From: Chionis minor
Taxonomy: Eukaryota > Chordata > Aves > Charadriiformes > Chionididae
Assembly (NCBI GenBank): GCA_013398295.1
Contig: VZSF01010147.1
Span: 186,001-250,000, forward strand
Direction of reading: 5' to 3'
Length of the DNA: 64,000 bases
Shown in pieces: positions 11,868-24,491 of this stretch. The position numbers and the translations under genes were made by a program. Each line of letters starts with the position of its first letter. Within the stretch, counting starts at the first letter, position 1. The notes under the pieces are model-generated. The model was not told the DNA's origin, did not search any database, and worked only from the letters and a program-made list of their open reading frames with translations.

Positions 11868-12050
11868 AGTTTGAAAAAGATTTCTAACCACGATAGTGAA
11901 GAGTTTTGGAAAAACATTCCAGAGGAGGTGAGAAGAGAGGGAAACCTGGATGGTTTTAAGACAAAGTTTTGTTGGTATTGAGAAAAAAATAAGTAGTTGC
12001 TTAAAATAACAGGGGGATGACCTCTGTGACCTAAGAGATGTCTTGTACTT
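11868..12050 (+). mobile_element. Old CR1-type LINE 3' end
   Basis: The plus strand reads, with stops, as the C-terminal ORF2 tail seen in CR1-like elements: FWKNIPEEVRREGNLDGFK at about 11900-11956 corresponds to the family pattern HWNRLPREV...SLEVFK. It then runs into a 3' UTR-like segment, GGGGATGACCTCTGTGACC, at about 12013-12031. The octamer tail is not recognisable. Divergence is much higher than in the CR1 copies at 44.9 and 60.7 kb, so this is an older layer. The subfamily cannot be named by eye. Confidence 0.55.
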
Positions 12051-15000
12051 GAATGTATTGGCAAGAATAACTATAGCATACATACATGTTTTTAAATGTA
12101 TTGCTGTTTGCTTCTGATGGGACAATATCAGGAAGGTAGAGTGAGCAAAGGGGATTTTGTGTAATTCTGCCACATGTAAAAAAAAGTTACTTCAAGTCCT
12201 GTTTACTTGGTTTGGACTGTGCTTCTTACACAGTCAATAGCAAACTTCCACTTGACTGATCTGAATAAATTCAGGCTCAAGATCTGTGATCCTTTTTGGG
12301 GGTGTTCTCTTGTAAAAATGAAGGAAAGAGAGCCATGAGACTTTAAGCTGATCTACCGCAAGACTGCAATAACACCATTGTACCAATGTTCCCCAGCTGC
12401 CTTCTATCATGCTGATTCTGAGGAGCAAATTCACAATGCTACATTGGCAGAACATTAACCCTGCGAAAAGGTCAGTATTTTCTGTTGCTTGAGCTCCTTG
12501 ATTTGCCTTACCACGAGATAAAGAGTCTGGACCACAAGCTCTGTGTGGTGGGAAAGAGAAGAAAGAGAAAAGGTGAGACCTCAGAAATCATTTTCTGCAT
12601 TGGCTTAAGTGCTCTCAGAATGTAAAGAATGAAAGGAGTCAAACTGTATAAAAAAATATGTATATTTTTCTTGTCATTAATATTTAATGGATCAGTAGAG
12701 GACAGATGTTGGATAATACACACAGAGGAGGATTTAGCTTCACTTCTTCAGGACATTGCAATATTTCCCAGTAGAAGTTAATTTGCCTCTCCAGTTGATT
12801 TTCTCTTCTGGACTGGGACAAGGAGGGGTGAGGATCTGGTCACAGGTCTCTGATTTCCAAAATAAACTTTCAGGATCTTTAACAGAGTAAAAATTAGAGT
12901 TAATTAGAAACCCAGTGAGACAGTGCAAGGTGTTAAGCGTTTACCTGCAGGAATCTGATACTCATTTCAGAAGAGAATAAGGAGACCTACCCTGGAATTA
13001 TTTTGGCCCAATTCCTTTTAAAAACCTGTGCTGAACACTACTTTCTTATGTATTCCCTGCCTGGCCATAGGACACAAGTTTTCCAGCTGTGTGGACACAG
13101 AGATGGGGATCAAGAACATGGATCTGTCCCTACTGCTCTACCAAATGTGCTGCCAAGGACTTGGGGAACCACATCTGCTCGTTGTCCAGGCTAATCTAGA
13201 CTCCGCTTTGTGTTGCGAACATTGGTTTGTTTTTGGAAAAGAGGGCTCAAGTGAGGAAGAATAGGAATTGGTGCAGACCTGTAGTTTTACCAGAATATGA
13301 GGGCAAGGGCCAACAGCTGGGAAGTCTTCTCAAGGTGGTAGCATGGGTACAGCCCTCCTCCACACCACTCAGTCTGAACTCTGTGCCTTATATCTCCTTC
13401 GAGCCCCAGCTTGCCTTCCTTGCCAAGGCTTTTGCGATTAAATGTCAGGGGAGGCTGCTCAAACCCCTAATGTTTTTTAACAAATCATGAAATACGGACA
13501 GATGAATCTCAAATTCAGAAAAAGTTATTTAATTCTTACAATCTTTAGGCTATTTTTCTGAACGTCACTGCACTGAATATTTTCGGTAATGAATAATTAA
13601 TTTTTGATAACTCAAGATTTGAGTACATAACTGCGGACACATATTGTACTGTAAGTTATTCAAATTTAGCAGTGAAAGAATAGTTTGATGATATTTCTCA
13701 TATCTCTTACATCAAATACAACATTTCTTGGAGGCTTCTCTCTTCCACAAGCGATATGTTTTAAAGCTGGTGGTTGACTACCATCTATTAAGTATAAGCC
13801 ATGTTCCTTGAAACTAGTAAAGGAAAGAGTGCTGTGAATCATAATTCTGAGCTGCAATTGTTTGATTTAACAAATGGAAATCAATTCTTTTAGAAATATC
13901 AGATGTCACATTACATTTGTTTTAATATATTAATTTTCATTAAACTTCATTGACTTCAGATCATTTTAATGATTTTTCCCCTCTGGGCAGACTGTCATTT
14001 CAATCACTTGGAGATAGACTTTTTTGAATTAATTTTAAGACAGTTTAAAAACTATGCTCTCAAAAGAAATAGTATGAAAGACAGTGAGAGATAAAAAAGA
14101 ATACAATGTATTTGGATTAAAGCCTTGATTTTGAGTAACAAGTATTATATCTACCACAGAATTCAAATCAGTTTGGCTTTTAGCCTGTACACCAATGTTT
14201 ATGCCCTTCCTGGGGAAAGAAAAGCCAAAATTAATAGCAAAACCCCCACTTCTTGCACGTATAGCTATTTATTTCACTGTATTATATAGACACTAGTTTG
14301 TGCTGGAGTGATAGCCAGACATGCTTTACCTGGTATAGTTCCTTGAGAAGCAGCACCCACTAACATAGATGTTTTTAAGGGTTGTAAGTGACTCAAGATG
14401 CAGCTGATATTCTAAAGATTTTTTTTCTCCTGCTGAAGTCCTTGGACTTCCTCTCATCATTCCAGTCTGTGTTCTTCATTGATCACTTGCTTATCTGGGA
14501 TCTCATAAAGATTTGCTTACAGCCAGCAACGGAGCTGGTCTTCTAGGCCATGCAGTCAGTCCTCCATCTCTGTGACTAACAGAAGAGTGAAAAGACAGGA
14601 TTACATTACTTTTGAAGAACTCCATTCACTGCTAGTCTTATTTCCTGCAGAACAAAATATATCCAAATGGTGTTTTTTCCCCGTTAACACATGGGTGAAA
14701 TTTCAGCCTTCTCTTTTCCTATGTAAAAGCCTACTTCCATCTGACTCCTAAGTACCTTTCTCCCAAGTCTGGTCAGCCCATGGCAGGAGTTTTAGCTCGT
14801 GAGTGCCATGCAGCATTGTCCTCTCTGCTGTCCAAAATCTGCCTCTGAGACACTGAGTTACCCACACTTCCTTTCTTTGTGCTGTGAACTTCCAGCTTTC
14901 TGGCTGAGGTACTACACTTCCCTTCTTGAAGTTGGAAGAGCTATTTTCACTCTAAGTGAATAAAAACCTTGCTGTCTATCATTTTCAGCTTCTATGTGTT

Positions 15001-15914
15001 TTCACCTCTAATCTGTCACAAACTCTATAACCCTGGGCTGAGGTTAGAATGCATCTATTTATTCCCATAGGATCCATCGAATGAGACTTTCCTTATTTAT
15101 CTCAGGGACATCCTATTTGATGATTGACTGTTTGATCTCCAGAGTCTTCTCCAGGAATAAAAAGAAATAAATAATAAATAAAAGACCTTGGGAAAATGTC
15201 ATATAACCTTGTATTATACTGTCTGTCTTTATCCCAGCCATGCTGGTTTGGCCTCATCAGCAACACCTCACAGCACTGTTCAGACTTTGATACCAGCAAT
15301 GAATCAGAAGCTTTGCCAAGCACGTTTCCCAAGCAGAGCTTTCAAATAAAGCAACACAGCCTTCACAGGGTGGGCCACAAGGCAGTTATCAGTCACTCAC
15401 CACTCTTTTCAGTAAACTGTGTATTCCCAGCAGAGCACTGCTTTTAACTTCGCTTTTCCTGTTCGGTCTCCTGCCAAAAGAGGAGCTATTCTAAACCTTC
15501 ACATCGGTCTGGGGAAAGGAAGTGGATGACTGCCTGCAGGAAAGGGCCAAATTAGGGAATTTTCCAAAGGAGAGTGGAGTTCACATCCATCCTGTAGAGT
15601 AAGCACATTTGGTGCCAGAGTGAGTAGTCTCTGAAGATCTGTATACCAGGTACCAAGTGCACATGATTAACAGGCTTTAATTTCCACACACTGTAAACAC
15701 CTTGTGACTATATATTTTTCAGAGGGGAAACTACTGGAGTTAAGTACTCCCATTGTTTATCGCTTTGCAGTGCTGCCCTGCTGCTGTCCCACATTAGACC
15801 TGTTGTCACCTGAGAAAAAGAGAAATATTTGGGTTTATGGTTTAATTTGCAAGCAGGACAAAGAACATGTCTGTTTATACGAACAGAACATGGTATAGTG
15901 TCTTCCCAGCAGCA
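12051..15914. other. Unique AT-rich DNA, no gene seen
   Basis: Frequent stops in all frames. The open frames (for example 13003-13264 in two overlapping frames, and 15102-15447 on both strands) overlap each other and lack motifs. No LTR ends, LINE tails or RNA gene boxes were recognised. Confidence 0.6.
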
Positions 15915-15975
15915 CTCCGCGTGGGACTAGATGGTCTGGTCTATTCTGCCTGGCATAATCTGCCATGACTAGATT
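15915..15975 (+). mobile_element. Possible ancient CR1 3' UTR remnant
   Basis: GTGGGACTAGATGGTCTGG followed by TCTGCCTGGCATAATC resembles the 3' end of old sauropsid CR1 elements, which read roughly 'gggctagatggacc..ggtctgacccagtatggc'. About 60 bases only, with no coding part, so this is a weak call. Confidence 0.33.
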
Positions 15976-16629
15976 AAATCAACCAGGAGAACCTCCATCT
16001 AAGTCATTAGAATTACACTGAAATGTGAATCAAAACAGATGCTAGAATTAATAGCAAGTATGCACATACCTTATAATCTGTTGCTGGGCTCCAAAGGCAG
16101 AATACTTTCTATAGCAGACCCAGAACATACAAGTAAACAAAATGGAATAACTCTATGAATATCTTGTGAAAATAGTACTGATTAATAATTATGACTATCA
16201 TCATGTTTTAACCTATTCAGACAAGAAAGCTTCCCCACTTTCACCAGTAAATTTCTTATGCAGACAAAAACCCCAAGCCAACCAACCAAACAGAAAAAAT
16301 TGGACAAACTGGACTATTGGGACTGAACTGCCCCCTTGCCTTTTAAAATAAAATTTCCAAGCTGTAATTGCAGCAGTTCGTCTCTTTTCAGTGCTGTGAA
16401 TCAGAAATCTTCACTGAAGAGGGAAAAATACTGAAGAATTTTTCTATCTTGGTCAGTATTATGAGAATGTGGCGGCTGCAGGACTTTGGTGTCTGGACAG
16501 GGTTGGCAATATCCTAGAATCTTGAATGATTTTAATGCTGTGATATAAAATATTTTTTTCTCTAGAGGACAACACACTATTCAACCTAGAATTTTCATTT
16601 TCTACTACTGCTGTTAACTACATTAATTG

Positions 16630-16680
16630 TTCATACCTAATGAACATACCTAATTGAACATACAAATGTTCAATACCTAA
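16630..16680 (+). repeat. Hairpin and direct-repeat cluster
   Basis: A perfect hairpin ATTGAACAT - ACAA - ATGTTCAAT occupies 16653-16674 (9-bp stem, 4-base loop). The motif ATACCTAA occurs three times (16633-16640, 16646-16653, 16673-16680), and TTCAT-ACCTA-ATGAA forms a smaller overlapping stem. The mix of direct and inverted copies is ordered but has no family that I can name. Confidence 0.75.
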
Positions 16681-17674
16681 TATTATCATTGGTTTCCATG
16701 ACGCATATTGCATACAATCAACACCTGTAAAATGATACCACACTTTTGGTCCTTTATGACAAAGACTTATGGACAAAGAAATGAAAATGGCCATATAGCA
16801 CTTGAATACTACTTCTTCTGTCATTTCTTCCCCTGCAGCCACAAAAGACATTGAAACAGTCACTGTCTGCTGTTCCATATATTCTTCCTAAAAGTAATGG
16901 CAATTAAATAAGTACTGTTATAAAACGCAAGAGGAATAACGAATACTGAGACAGGGGAAATGTTGCTTAAAGTTTATGAGCTATTTAACACTGGTGTCAG
17001 TAAAACACTACTATTATGTCTGTGTAAAAGTGACACTGAATAATTTAATGCCCATTATATTTCCTATAAAAATTATCTTAATCTAATAACAGCAAGGAAA
17101 AAATACATCATGGTGTCTGCACTTAGTAGTTCAGAGTACTCACGCAGATTATATGCTTGGTGCGTTTTAATTATAACTCAGGAATGGACCTTAGAGTAAT
17201 AAAATCTTATTCTTCTGAATAGGAAACTGGTTTTTTTCCCTCCACCCTTTCCATTGCTTTCTCTTCCTTTTTTTTTAATTGATTTTTTATTCCCATGACC
17301 CAAATGGTAAGTGACAGGAACTTTTCCTGTCTCTGAAACAAATTACTTCAAATCAGATTTAAATGGTTTAAGAAATCCTGGGCTATGCCTTTCTCCCATT
17401 CAGGCTTATCACTGTATAAGTTTATTAAAGTCTGAATAGAAGACTTACCAGCTTGAATTAATATCCCTTTGTGAGACATTTGATTTTCTTTTCTCTCCTT
17501 TTTCTACCATATACTCTCTGTTTTTTCTACTGGGACAACAATTTTAGTGAATGGTGCGTATCACAATGGCAGGGCATTTTAGGCATTTAATGAATGCAAT
17601 TACCTTCCTAATGAAGTAGTGTGTATTGCAATATACTTGGTTACAGCAGAATGGTTTATCCAAATGTGGAAAGC

Positions 17675-17692
17675 AAAAAAAAAAAAAAAAAA
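17675..17692. repeat. A18 homopolymer
   Basis: Eighteen consecutive A. The preceding 300 bases have no gene or LINE character, so it is listed as simple sequence rather than as a retrocopy tail. Confidence 0.85.
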
Positions 17693-20600
17693 GACTGACT
17701 TTTCTACAGGCTTTTTGTATTAAAACCTTACATAAAGAGAAGCCTAATTCAGGTTATTAATAGCCAAAGCCCGTAAAGGTCATCAGCGCTGAAAAGCCTT
17801 AGCTTCCAGAGTGAAATTAAGACCGTGGTATTTGGTGGCTGAGCTTCCAGTGCTGCCTTGGACAGGAGTCCACAGTCATGTGAGGAAAGCACCCCAGCTG
17901 CTAGTCGATACAGTCTCTGTGACTGTTCCTGGCCCAACAATTTTGTACAGCTTCTACAAAAGACCAGGTGGCTTTTTCCTCTGAGCCTAGTTCATAGCCT
18001 GGCTCAGATATTTGCCCATGAGTAGAAAGTTTTAGGTCCCAGTGTTTGTGTGGTTATTTATGAATTTTACACTGAATCATAACAGCCAGCAATTCTAAGC
18101 AAAAATTAACAGAACTGCTGCAGAATTTTCAGTCAAAGTGAGGGGATGAGACTTGGTGTCTTCTGGATTCATGGAGATAACAATTTTGGCTTTGTCCTGT
18201 AGGCTGCTACCTGAACTGACAAACTCATTTTCAAAAATATAAAATCTGGTCCACCCTTGCTTTTAAATACATAATAAGTCAGAAAATAAGGAGTCACTGC
18301 AACATATTCTTCATAGTAAATTAGATACATTAGATATTAAGTGTCCTATGTATAAACAGTTGTATCTTTCAGCAATGATCTCATTTGAAATATACAAATT
18401 TAGGAATAAAATCAATTCTTAGAGAACAAAAATGATTATACATGTATTTTCTATAACATGTGATTTTATTTCCCCTAATAATTAATTTGATTTTCATGAA
18501 TCAGCTTCCTACATCACCAATGATTACAACTTACAAGGGATTTTTATGAGCGCAAGGGCTCATGCTAACAATCTGTTCAGGTCAAATAACCTCACACATT
18601 AAATACTTCTTCATTCTATAACTTACTGATTTACCACCTGCTCATCTGAATTTCTTAGTTACGTCTGTCTAGGCAAAGACATGGCTGGGGAGTCAATAAA
18701 AACCTACCAAAGGACCATGTCCTCTGGTTTCAATCAGCGTCTCCCAACTCTATTCCCACATAGAGACACTTCCTCAATGTATGAGGAATGATCAGCTTCC
18801 TAAAAAAGTCGTTTGGTGTTTTTTTTTCTTTTCCATGTTTTCCATGACTACTTTTACCAATGTCCTCATTTATTAGTCTGAGGTGGACTTTTAGAAGACA
18901 AACCAATTCTTCTCTGCTCTGACTCTCCTTGCAGCTCTCCCTTACCGGGGGCTTACCTCAAATTCCACCTGGAAGGGGTGGCTGTAAGCTGTGCTCCCAC
19001 TGCAGCTGTACTCTACTTCAAGCCAGAAGATGGAATAGCCATAGCTGAAATCTTCTGTAATTGAAAAGTCATTGTTGTATTTCCCAAACGGCACAAATGG
19101 TTATTGCTCATTTTCTTTCATCAGTTATCCAGGAATTATAATTTTTAGCTGGACACTTGCCTGATGACAAGTTTTTCTTGTGATAAAGGTTATTACTTGT
19201 TGAATTCAAACACTCTTCTTCTGTTAATTCCCTGTTATAAATTGATTTAACTACCTGCAGTCCTAAACTTCCACTCATTCCTCACTTTGTGTTTGCTAGC
19301 TGATTGCGTCTCTGTGCCTGTTGTCCTCAGCAGGCTCGAGATTTTGTTTCTGTTCCCTGTCTGGATGAGCAATCAAGCACTCCTGACGCTTGTACTTTCA
19401 AATTCAGGGTATATTGTCAAAGTGTGCTCATTCAAGTGACTTCAAAATTCTTTTTACATAAATATTTGTGTTTATAAAATTCAACTGTGTGACTACAGGG
19501 AACAAACACAATAAATCCATGAGAAGGACTGGAATAAATGTATTTTAAAAATTAATATTTCTAGCCACTTATTTTTCATTGTTTCACTGGTACTTCTATA
19601 CAAAGAACATACGACGAGTAGGATACAGACTGACAAGGGGTAAAAAAGTTAAAAATTATGGATGCAAAGAGAAAATTTAACAGCATTAAATGTCTTGTAT
19701 ACTGTAAAATAGACCTTTAACTGGAAAAACAATATTCTGAGGCACATATTTGGACAGGAAATGAAAACATAGCCAGGTTGACAATACTGTTGGACACCTT
19801 CAGCATATCCTGATTTCTGTGCATTTGAATCTGCAGTTCTAATGTTGCATTTCATATGGTTGTACACAGGTAAATATAATCTTAACAACAAAGAAAATCC
19901 TTAATACAGCTTAAAGAACAGTTTAAAGGGAGTGTTAGTGTCTGCATTGAAATAACACTAGCTGCTCAGTTGCAGAAAACAAGTGTGAACTGCAGGACAT
20001 TGCTCACAAGGCATCCAGATTCAAACAACAGTAGAGGCACCCAGCAATATTAAACAGTACTAAAGTGTTAATTTTTATTATATCTTATACAGTAAGGGGC
20101 TGGACAACACCTGGTAGTTTCAGGTACCTACTAAAAATCTCTACTCCAAAAGATTTAAATATTTAAACTTAAAAATAAGCCTCTCCTGCGGAGAATGTTC
20201 ATAGGAAGAAGTAATATGTTTTATTAGAGCAACTAACATAGCTAGAAAATGACAAGCTTTCAAACATACAAGACTTTTTCAGGTCTTAAAGAGAAGCAGC
20301 ACACTTCAGGCTTAATACATACGAAGAACAATCACTCTGACTTTAAATTTAACTATGCTAAATTGTTTTTGCAGTGCCTAAGTAGGCATTTGGCAATTTG
20401 TGAAGTGACAGGCGAGCATCGGCAAGACTGCAATCAGAAATGTTTTGTACATGCACTTGCCAGGGGAGTGGGGATATTCGCAGTGGAGCAACCCATAAAG
20501 ACCCACAGGAACACCTCTGGTGGCTGAGCTCAAGGCCATAATTTCATGACAAGGTAAGCTGATGATACAGGTCCTGCTTTGCCTGATGCCACTGCTGGGG

Positions 20601-23600
20601 CACTGGGGCGACTGAGAGATAAAATTAGCAAAAAGGTAATTTTACCACAAAAAAAAGAATTTATTTTTTTTTTTTCCCCCTGGAAATGACTAGGTGTGGG
20701 GTGTCTGACAGACCAGTGCCTGTACAAGTAAGGGGTGCTTGGGGATGTACTGACCTGGATTGCCGCTAACCAAGAGGTTAAACCTTAGATGTGTGGCAGG
20801 ACTTCCTTCCCTGTGCTGACCCTAGAAAATCCGTAGAGTTTCTCACTAGTGGTTTCTGATCTTAATAGCATGGAGGGAAACACTCAGGGATGAAACTGGG
20901 TCTCCGACAGGGAGTTTGCATGCAGCATGAGAGTGACCAGCGTGTTTCCAACCTAGAGCTAATGTGGGCTCCCACCTGGAAACCCTGTTATTGCTGAGTC
21001 CCAAAGAAGGGAGGGGAAAGACATTTAACAGGACTTGAAAAGAGACCTTCGCCAGTATTGGCAGTGGCGTGGAGTTGTCTCCAATTAAGTGGATCAACAA
21101 ACCACTACCATCATTTTGGCCTTGGGCCTCTAATGGCTTCTTTAACTTTATGTACACTGGAGCCAGAATGCACTTCTTGCTTTAATTAGAGTGCTTATAT
21201 TTAAAAAAGGTATTTTGCTCCATGAAATACAATTTTAACCTCTTAATTTTTATTTTTTTTAAGATTATAAAAAGTTTTCAATGCCTGGAGCTGGTTCTTT
21301 CTCAACAGAGTGATTTATCTGGGCTTGCAGTGTTGGCAAACATTTGATGCTTATTTCATTCTCATATAAATTTTCTGCTGTTGAGATCTAACTCCATAAA
21401 AGACTTCTGACTAAAAAATATTCATAAATCTAGGTACTTCCTCTGTTAAGACATATAGACAATAGAAGTTTCTTATCCATAGAACTTTGGTAAGAAAAGG
21501 AACCTGCTTTGTGAGGAAGGAGAAATTTAAGAACAACAAAAAAATGACGTTTGGAAAAGGGTGCTATGGAAACAGAATCTGCACTTTCTTCCAAAACAGC
21601 TACAGTTTCCTGCAAAAATTCACTAACACTTCTATTCCACTTCTTGGAAGAGAAGAAGAAATAAAGCTGAAGAGCTCCGGTCGTCTTCAGTTTTCAAAAT
21701 GCTTTATAAATGTCATTTTTTTCTTCAGTGTATAGTTAGTATACAGGAGATGGGTAAAAATCAATTACTTGCATGACATTACACTCTGGGTAAATATGCA
21801 AATTACATATAATATTCTTCAGACTCCAGTGTCTGTCCACTGATTTATGGGTCAGGGAAATTAGTAGCCTGAATGAGATAAGGTCCCTCTGTGACAAAGA
21901 ATGAATCAAACTGTCGATATAAATACAGATATGTACACACACTCTTGCCTCTTGTAAACTACCTGATTTTTTTTTAAAAAAAAGACCACTTACATTTTTT
22001 GACATTTTCTTTCACTTTGGAGTGCGTTCCTGAAATATGTATGCTGAGTTTTATTATCTAGTATGCATACTGCTTAGCTGACTAAACTAAAAGTCTGCTT
22101 TTAAAAAAAATGGGTCTTTATTAGAAATCAGTCCATTACAAATTGGATTTGCATAGGAGCAAAATCCTTGCACCTGATGTATGTTCCTTTAAATACTTTA
22201 AGTTATCATATATCTGGTTAGCACTAGGTGTCCTGACTGATCCTGTCTCTGCCATGGTCTCTGTCAACTTTCATATCCTCCTTGTCTCAGAGAAGCTGTA
22301 TAACTCTATGGCTTAATGACAGGTGAAAGAATAAGATGAGCACCAGCTCAGTTCTAAGGAGGGTGGTAGAAATCATCGAGTCACTCTACCTGCCACACAC
22401 ATGTAGTAAGCCGATGTCTGTTCTATGTGAAAAAGACAAAAAGCCATGTAGAAATTCTGTTTTTTAGAAAAATGAGTGTGTTATATTTGATAAGAGCACT
22501 TGTAATGTTTGTTATCTATCTACTGTTGAATGAGCTGGTTTTAGCAGTGGGAAGGCTGTGTCAAAACCACAAGAGTAGACATCTTTGTGGAACAACTCAG
22601 GAAGGATTGTGGGAATCACAAAATACTCCTCCATCTGAATGTGTCATACTGTTTCAAAAGTTTGAAAACACAATAATAAAGGGGCAGCCAAGAAGTCTCA
22701 AAAAAGAAAGTAATAGCACAGTATGCATTTGGAATTTTAGCCATTTTTCTTTATCCAGTCTGATTACAGAGGTCCAATTTGTGGTCTACCACAGGAGTGT
22801 AGGATAGGCTGCCTGGACAGCAAGCTGGTTTCTCCTGCTGGAGACAATGGTCTTGGTACCTCTTGGGGTTATTCTGCCTTTACATCCCTGCAGGGTAAGC
22901 CAATGCCTTTTGCAGCAGTTTACATAAGGCTGTCTTTCTTCATGGGTCCGCAGAAGCATTTGAATCTACTCAGTGGTCAGCATTCATTTGCAAATTCAGT
23001 TAATATGTTATTCATATCTCTCCCGTGTCCCATGATAGAAAAACTAACCTTAACATTAGTGCCTGTGGTATTTTGCTCCCCACTTCATACAGGCTCTGTG
23101 ATTATGAGCTTTTATTGCCCCTTTGTTTGCATACCATAAAAATTGTATCACGCTTGTTAAGGCTGATTTAGACTGACAAAGAGGTAAAGCTTTTGTGAGG
23201 CTAATGATTTTAAGATTCAAGCAGATGAAGTAAATATGCTCTTACCCACCCAGCTGCTATATTAACAATTTGAATGTCAGATGTGTGCTCCTAATACTGT
23301 CACTGAAGGCAAGTCATTCTGTTCTTTCTATGCAAGACTGTCAACCAGAGTGGAAGCAAAGCCAAGCAGTAGCTAAGTTGAAAACCACAGAGCATGGCTT
23401 CTGGCAGGAATGGATCGTCAGACACCAGGGAATGCTCCTGGTCCCCCCTGCTCCATGGCCACGGGTTGGCAAGGGAAGTCTGACTCCTCCGGAGTGTCAT
23501 GGCTCTCCGCTGCATGCTAGTGCTAGCCCAGTAGCAAGTCTTCTGATTCCCATGCATCTTCATTTCCCTCTCTGCAAACAGGCTGTATTGCTTTGGCACA

Positions 23601-23974
23601 AACCAGTGAAACCTCTGACAGGGAGTACTCTTGCTGAATCTTAAAAAACAAAGATGTCATCATTTTACTGGCAGTAAAAGTCTCTCGAGGCCCTCCAGAG
23701 GTCCCCACATTTCTGTCAAGGGGCTGGTGCCTCAGGCAGACCTCTCTAGACTGCCCCCCCATGAGTGACAGGATGAAATTGTTCTCATCACTGTCCAAAG
23801 TGGCTTTTAATGCCTGCCTTTGGTGTTTTCGCATGATCTTTTAACTCAGGTGTAGCACTGTGCCAAAGAGCTATCAGATAGCTGGGTCCCCAAGAGTTTT
23901 TCAGTTATGATGAATTTGCAGAAATGAAAATCCTTAAATATTGGTTGCTTAAAAAGAATGCTATTACTTCTTAG

Positions 23975-24085
23975 GTTTGCAATGAAGAAGGAAACTATAA
24001 ATTTATGAAATTAACACAGAATGCTATTATGTATCGATGTCTTTTAAGAGATGCAGTTACAGTGACAACAAACGGAGCAATTCAG
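23975..24085 (+). other. Tentative exon A (111 bp, low confidence)
   Basis: After TTCTTAG there is an open stretch of 37 codons beginning VCNEEGNYKFMKLTQNAIMY and ending at CAG before GTCATG. The codon choice looks coding-like, and the segment is a whole number of codons. The donor GTCATG is poor. The frame also stays open past it to a TGA at 24136-24138, so an unspliced chance frame is equally possible. The protein family is not recognised. It is listed because it joins in phase with the segment at 24339-24491. Confidence 0.15.
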
Positions 24086-24338
24086 GTCATGAAATCGTTT
24101 GATGCTGGTGTTGCTAAGCACCTGATCGTTTTACACTGATCATTATACTTTCAAACAAAATACTTTCACAGTCAGTGAAAGCAAGGAAATAATATTTAGG
24201 CAAGAAGGAATAACAGATGCCCTACTGTACTAGTTGCTGCAGCCAAATGACACACAAGCATATTTAGTTTAAGAAAGAGTTCAGGAATCAAAGTTTTTGT
24301 GATACTAAATGGAATTTGTCATTATTTTTATTCTGCAG

Positions 24339-24491
24339 TCTGTTAAAAACACATTAACAGATTATTCTCCTTTCCAGTGGGCAAGTGAAATATTTGGATG
24401 CTCGAAAACTACAGATCAAATTTCCAGCATTTATAAATTGTACCATGCACCACTATCTGAAAATATTGTTGAAGATGTAGAAATCTCTTAA
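24339..24491 (+). other. Tentative terminal exon B (153 bp, low confidence)
   Basis: It is preceded by a good acceptor, TTTTTATTCTGCAG, and opens with SVKNTLTDYSPFQWASEIFG in phase 0. It ends at TAA (24489-24491) after 50 codons, with an AATAAA signal at 24644-24649. Acceptor, stop and polyadenylation signal in that order are what a last exon would show. No domain or protein family is recognised, and 50-codon open frames are common in AT-rich DNA, so the call is speculative. Confidence 0.2.

Larger units (their letters stand above)
15976..23974. other. Unique AT-rich DNA, no gene seen
   Basis: Eight kilobases with no named repeat. Small features: a hairpin and direct-repeat cluster (16630-16680), an 18-base A run (17675-17692), and poly-T near 20660-20675. 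The open frame of 126 codons at 22427-22807 (plus) has a hydrophobic stretch near residues 18-42 but no homology that I recognise and no splice or promoter context. I regard it as chance. Confidence 0.55.

Noticed and set aside
17675..17692. A18 run (also A16 at 9966 and T17 at 7869) as tails of processed pseudogenes
   Set aside because: No gene-like or LINE-like body lies next to them in the required orientation, and no flanking duplications were seen.
22427..22807. 126-codon open frame with a hydrophobic segment
   Set aside because: One hydrophobic stretch only, no recognisable family, no promoter, Kozak or splice evidence; within chance expectation for 64 kb.
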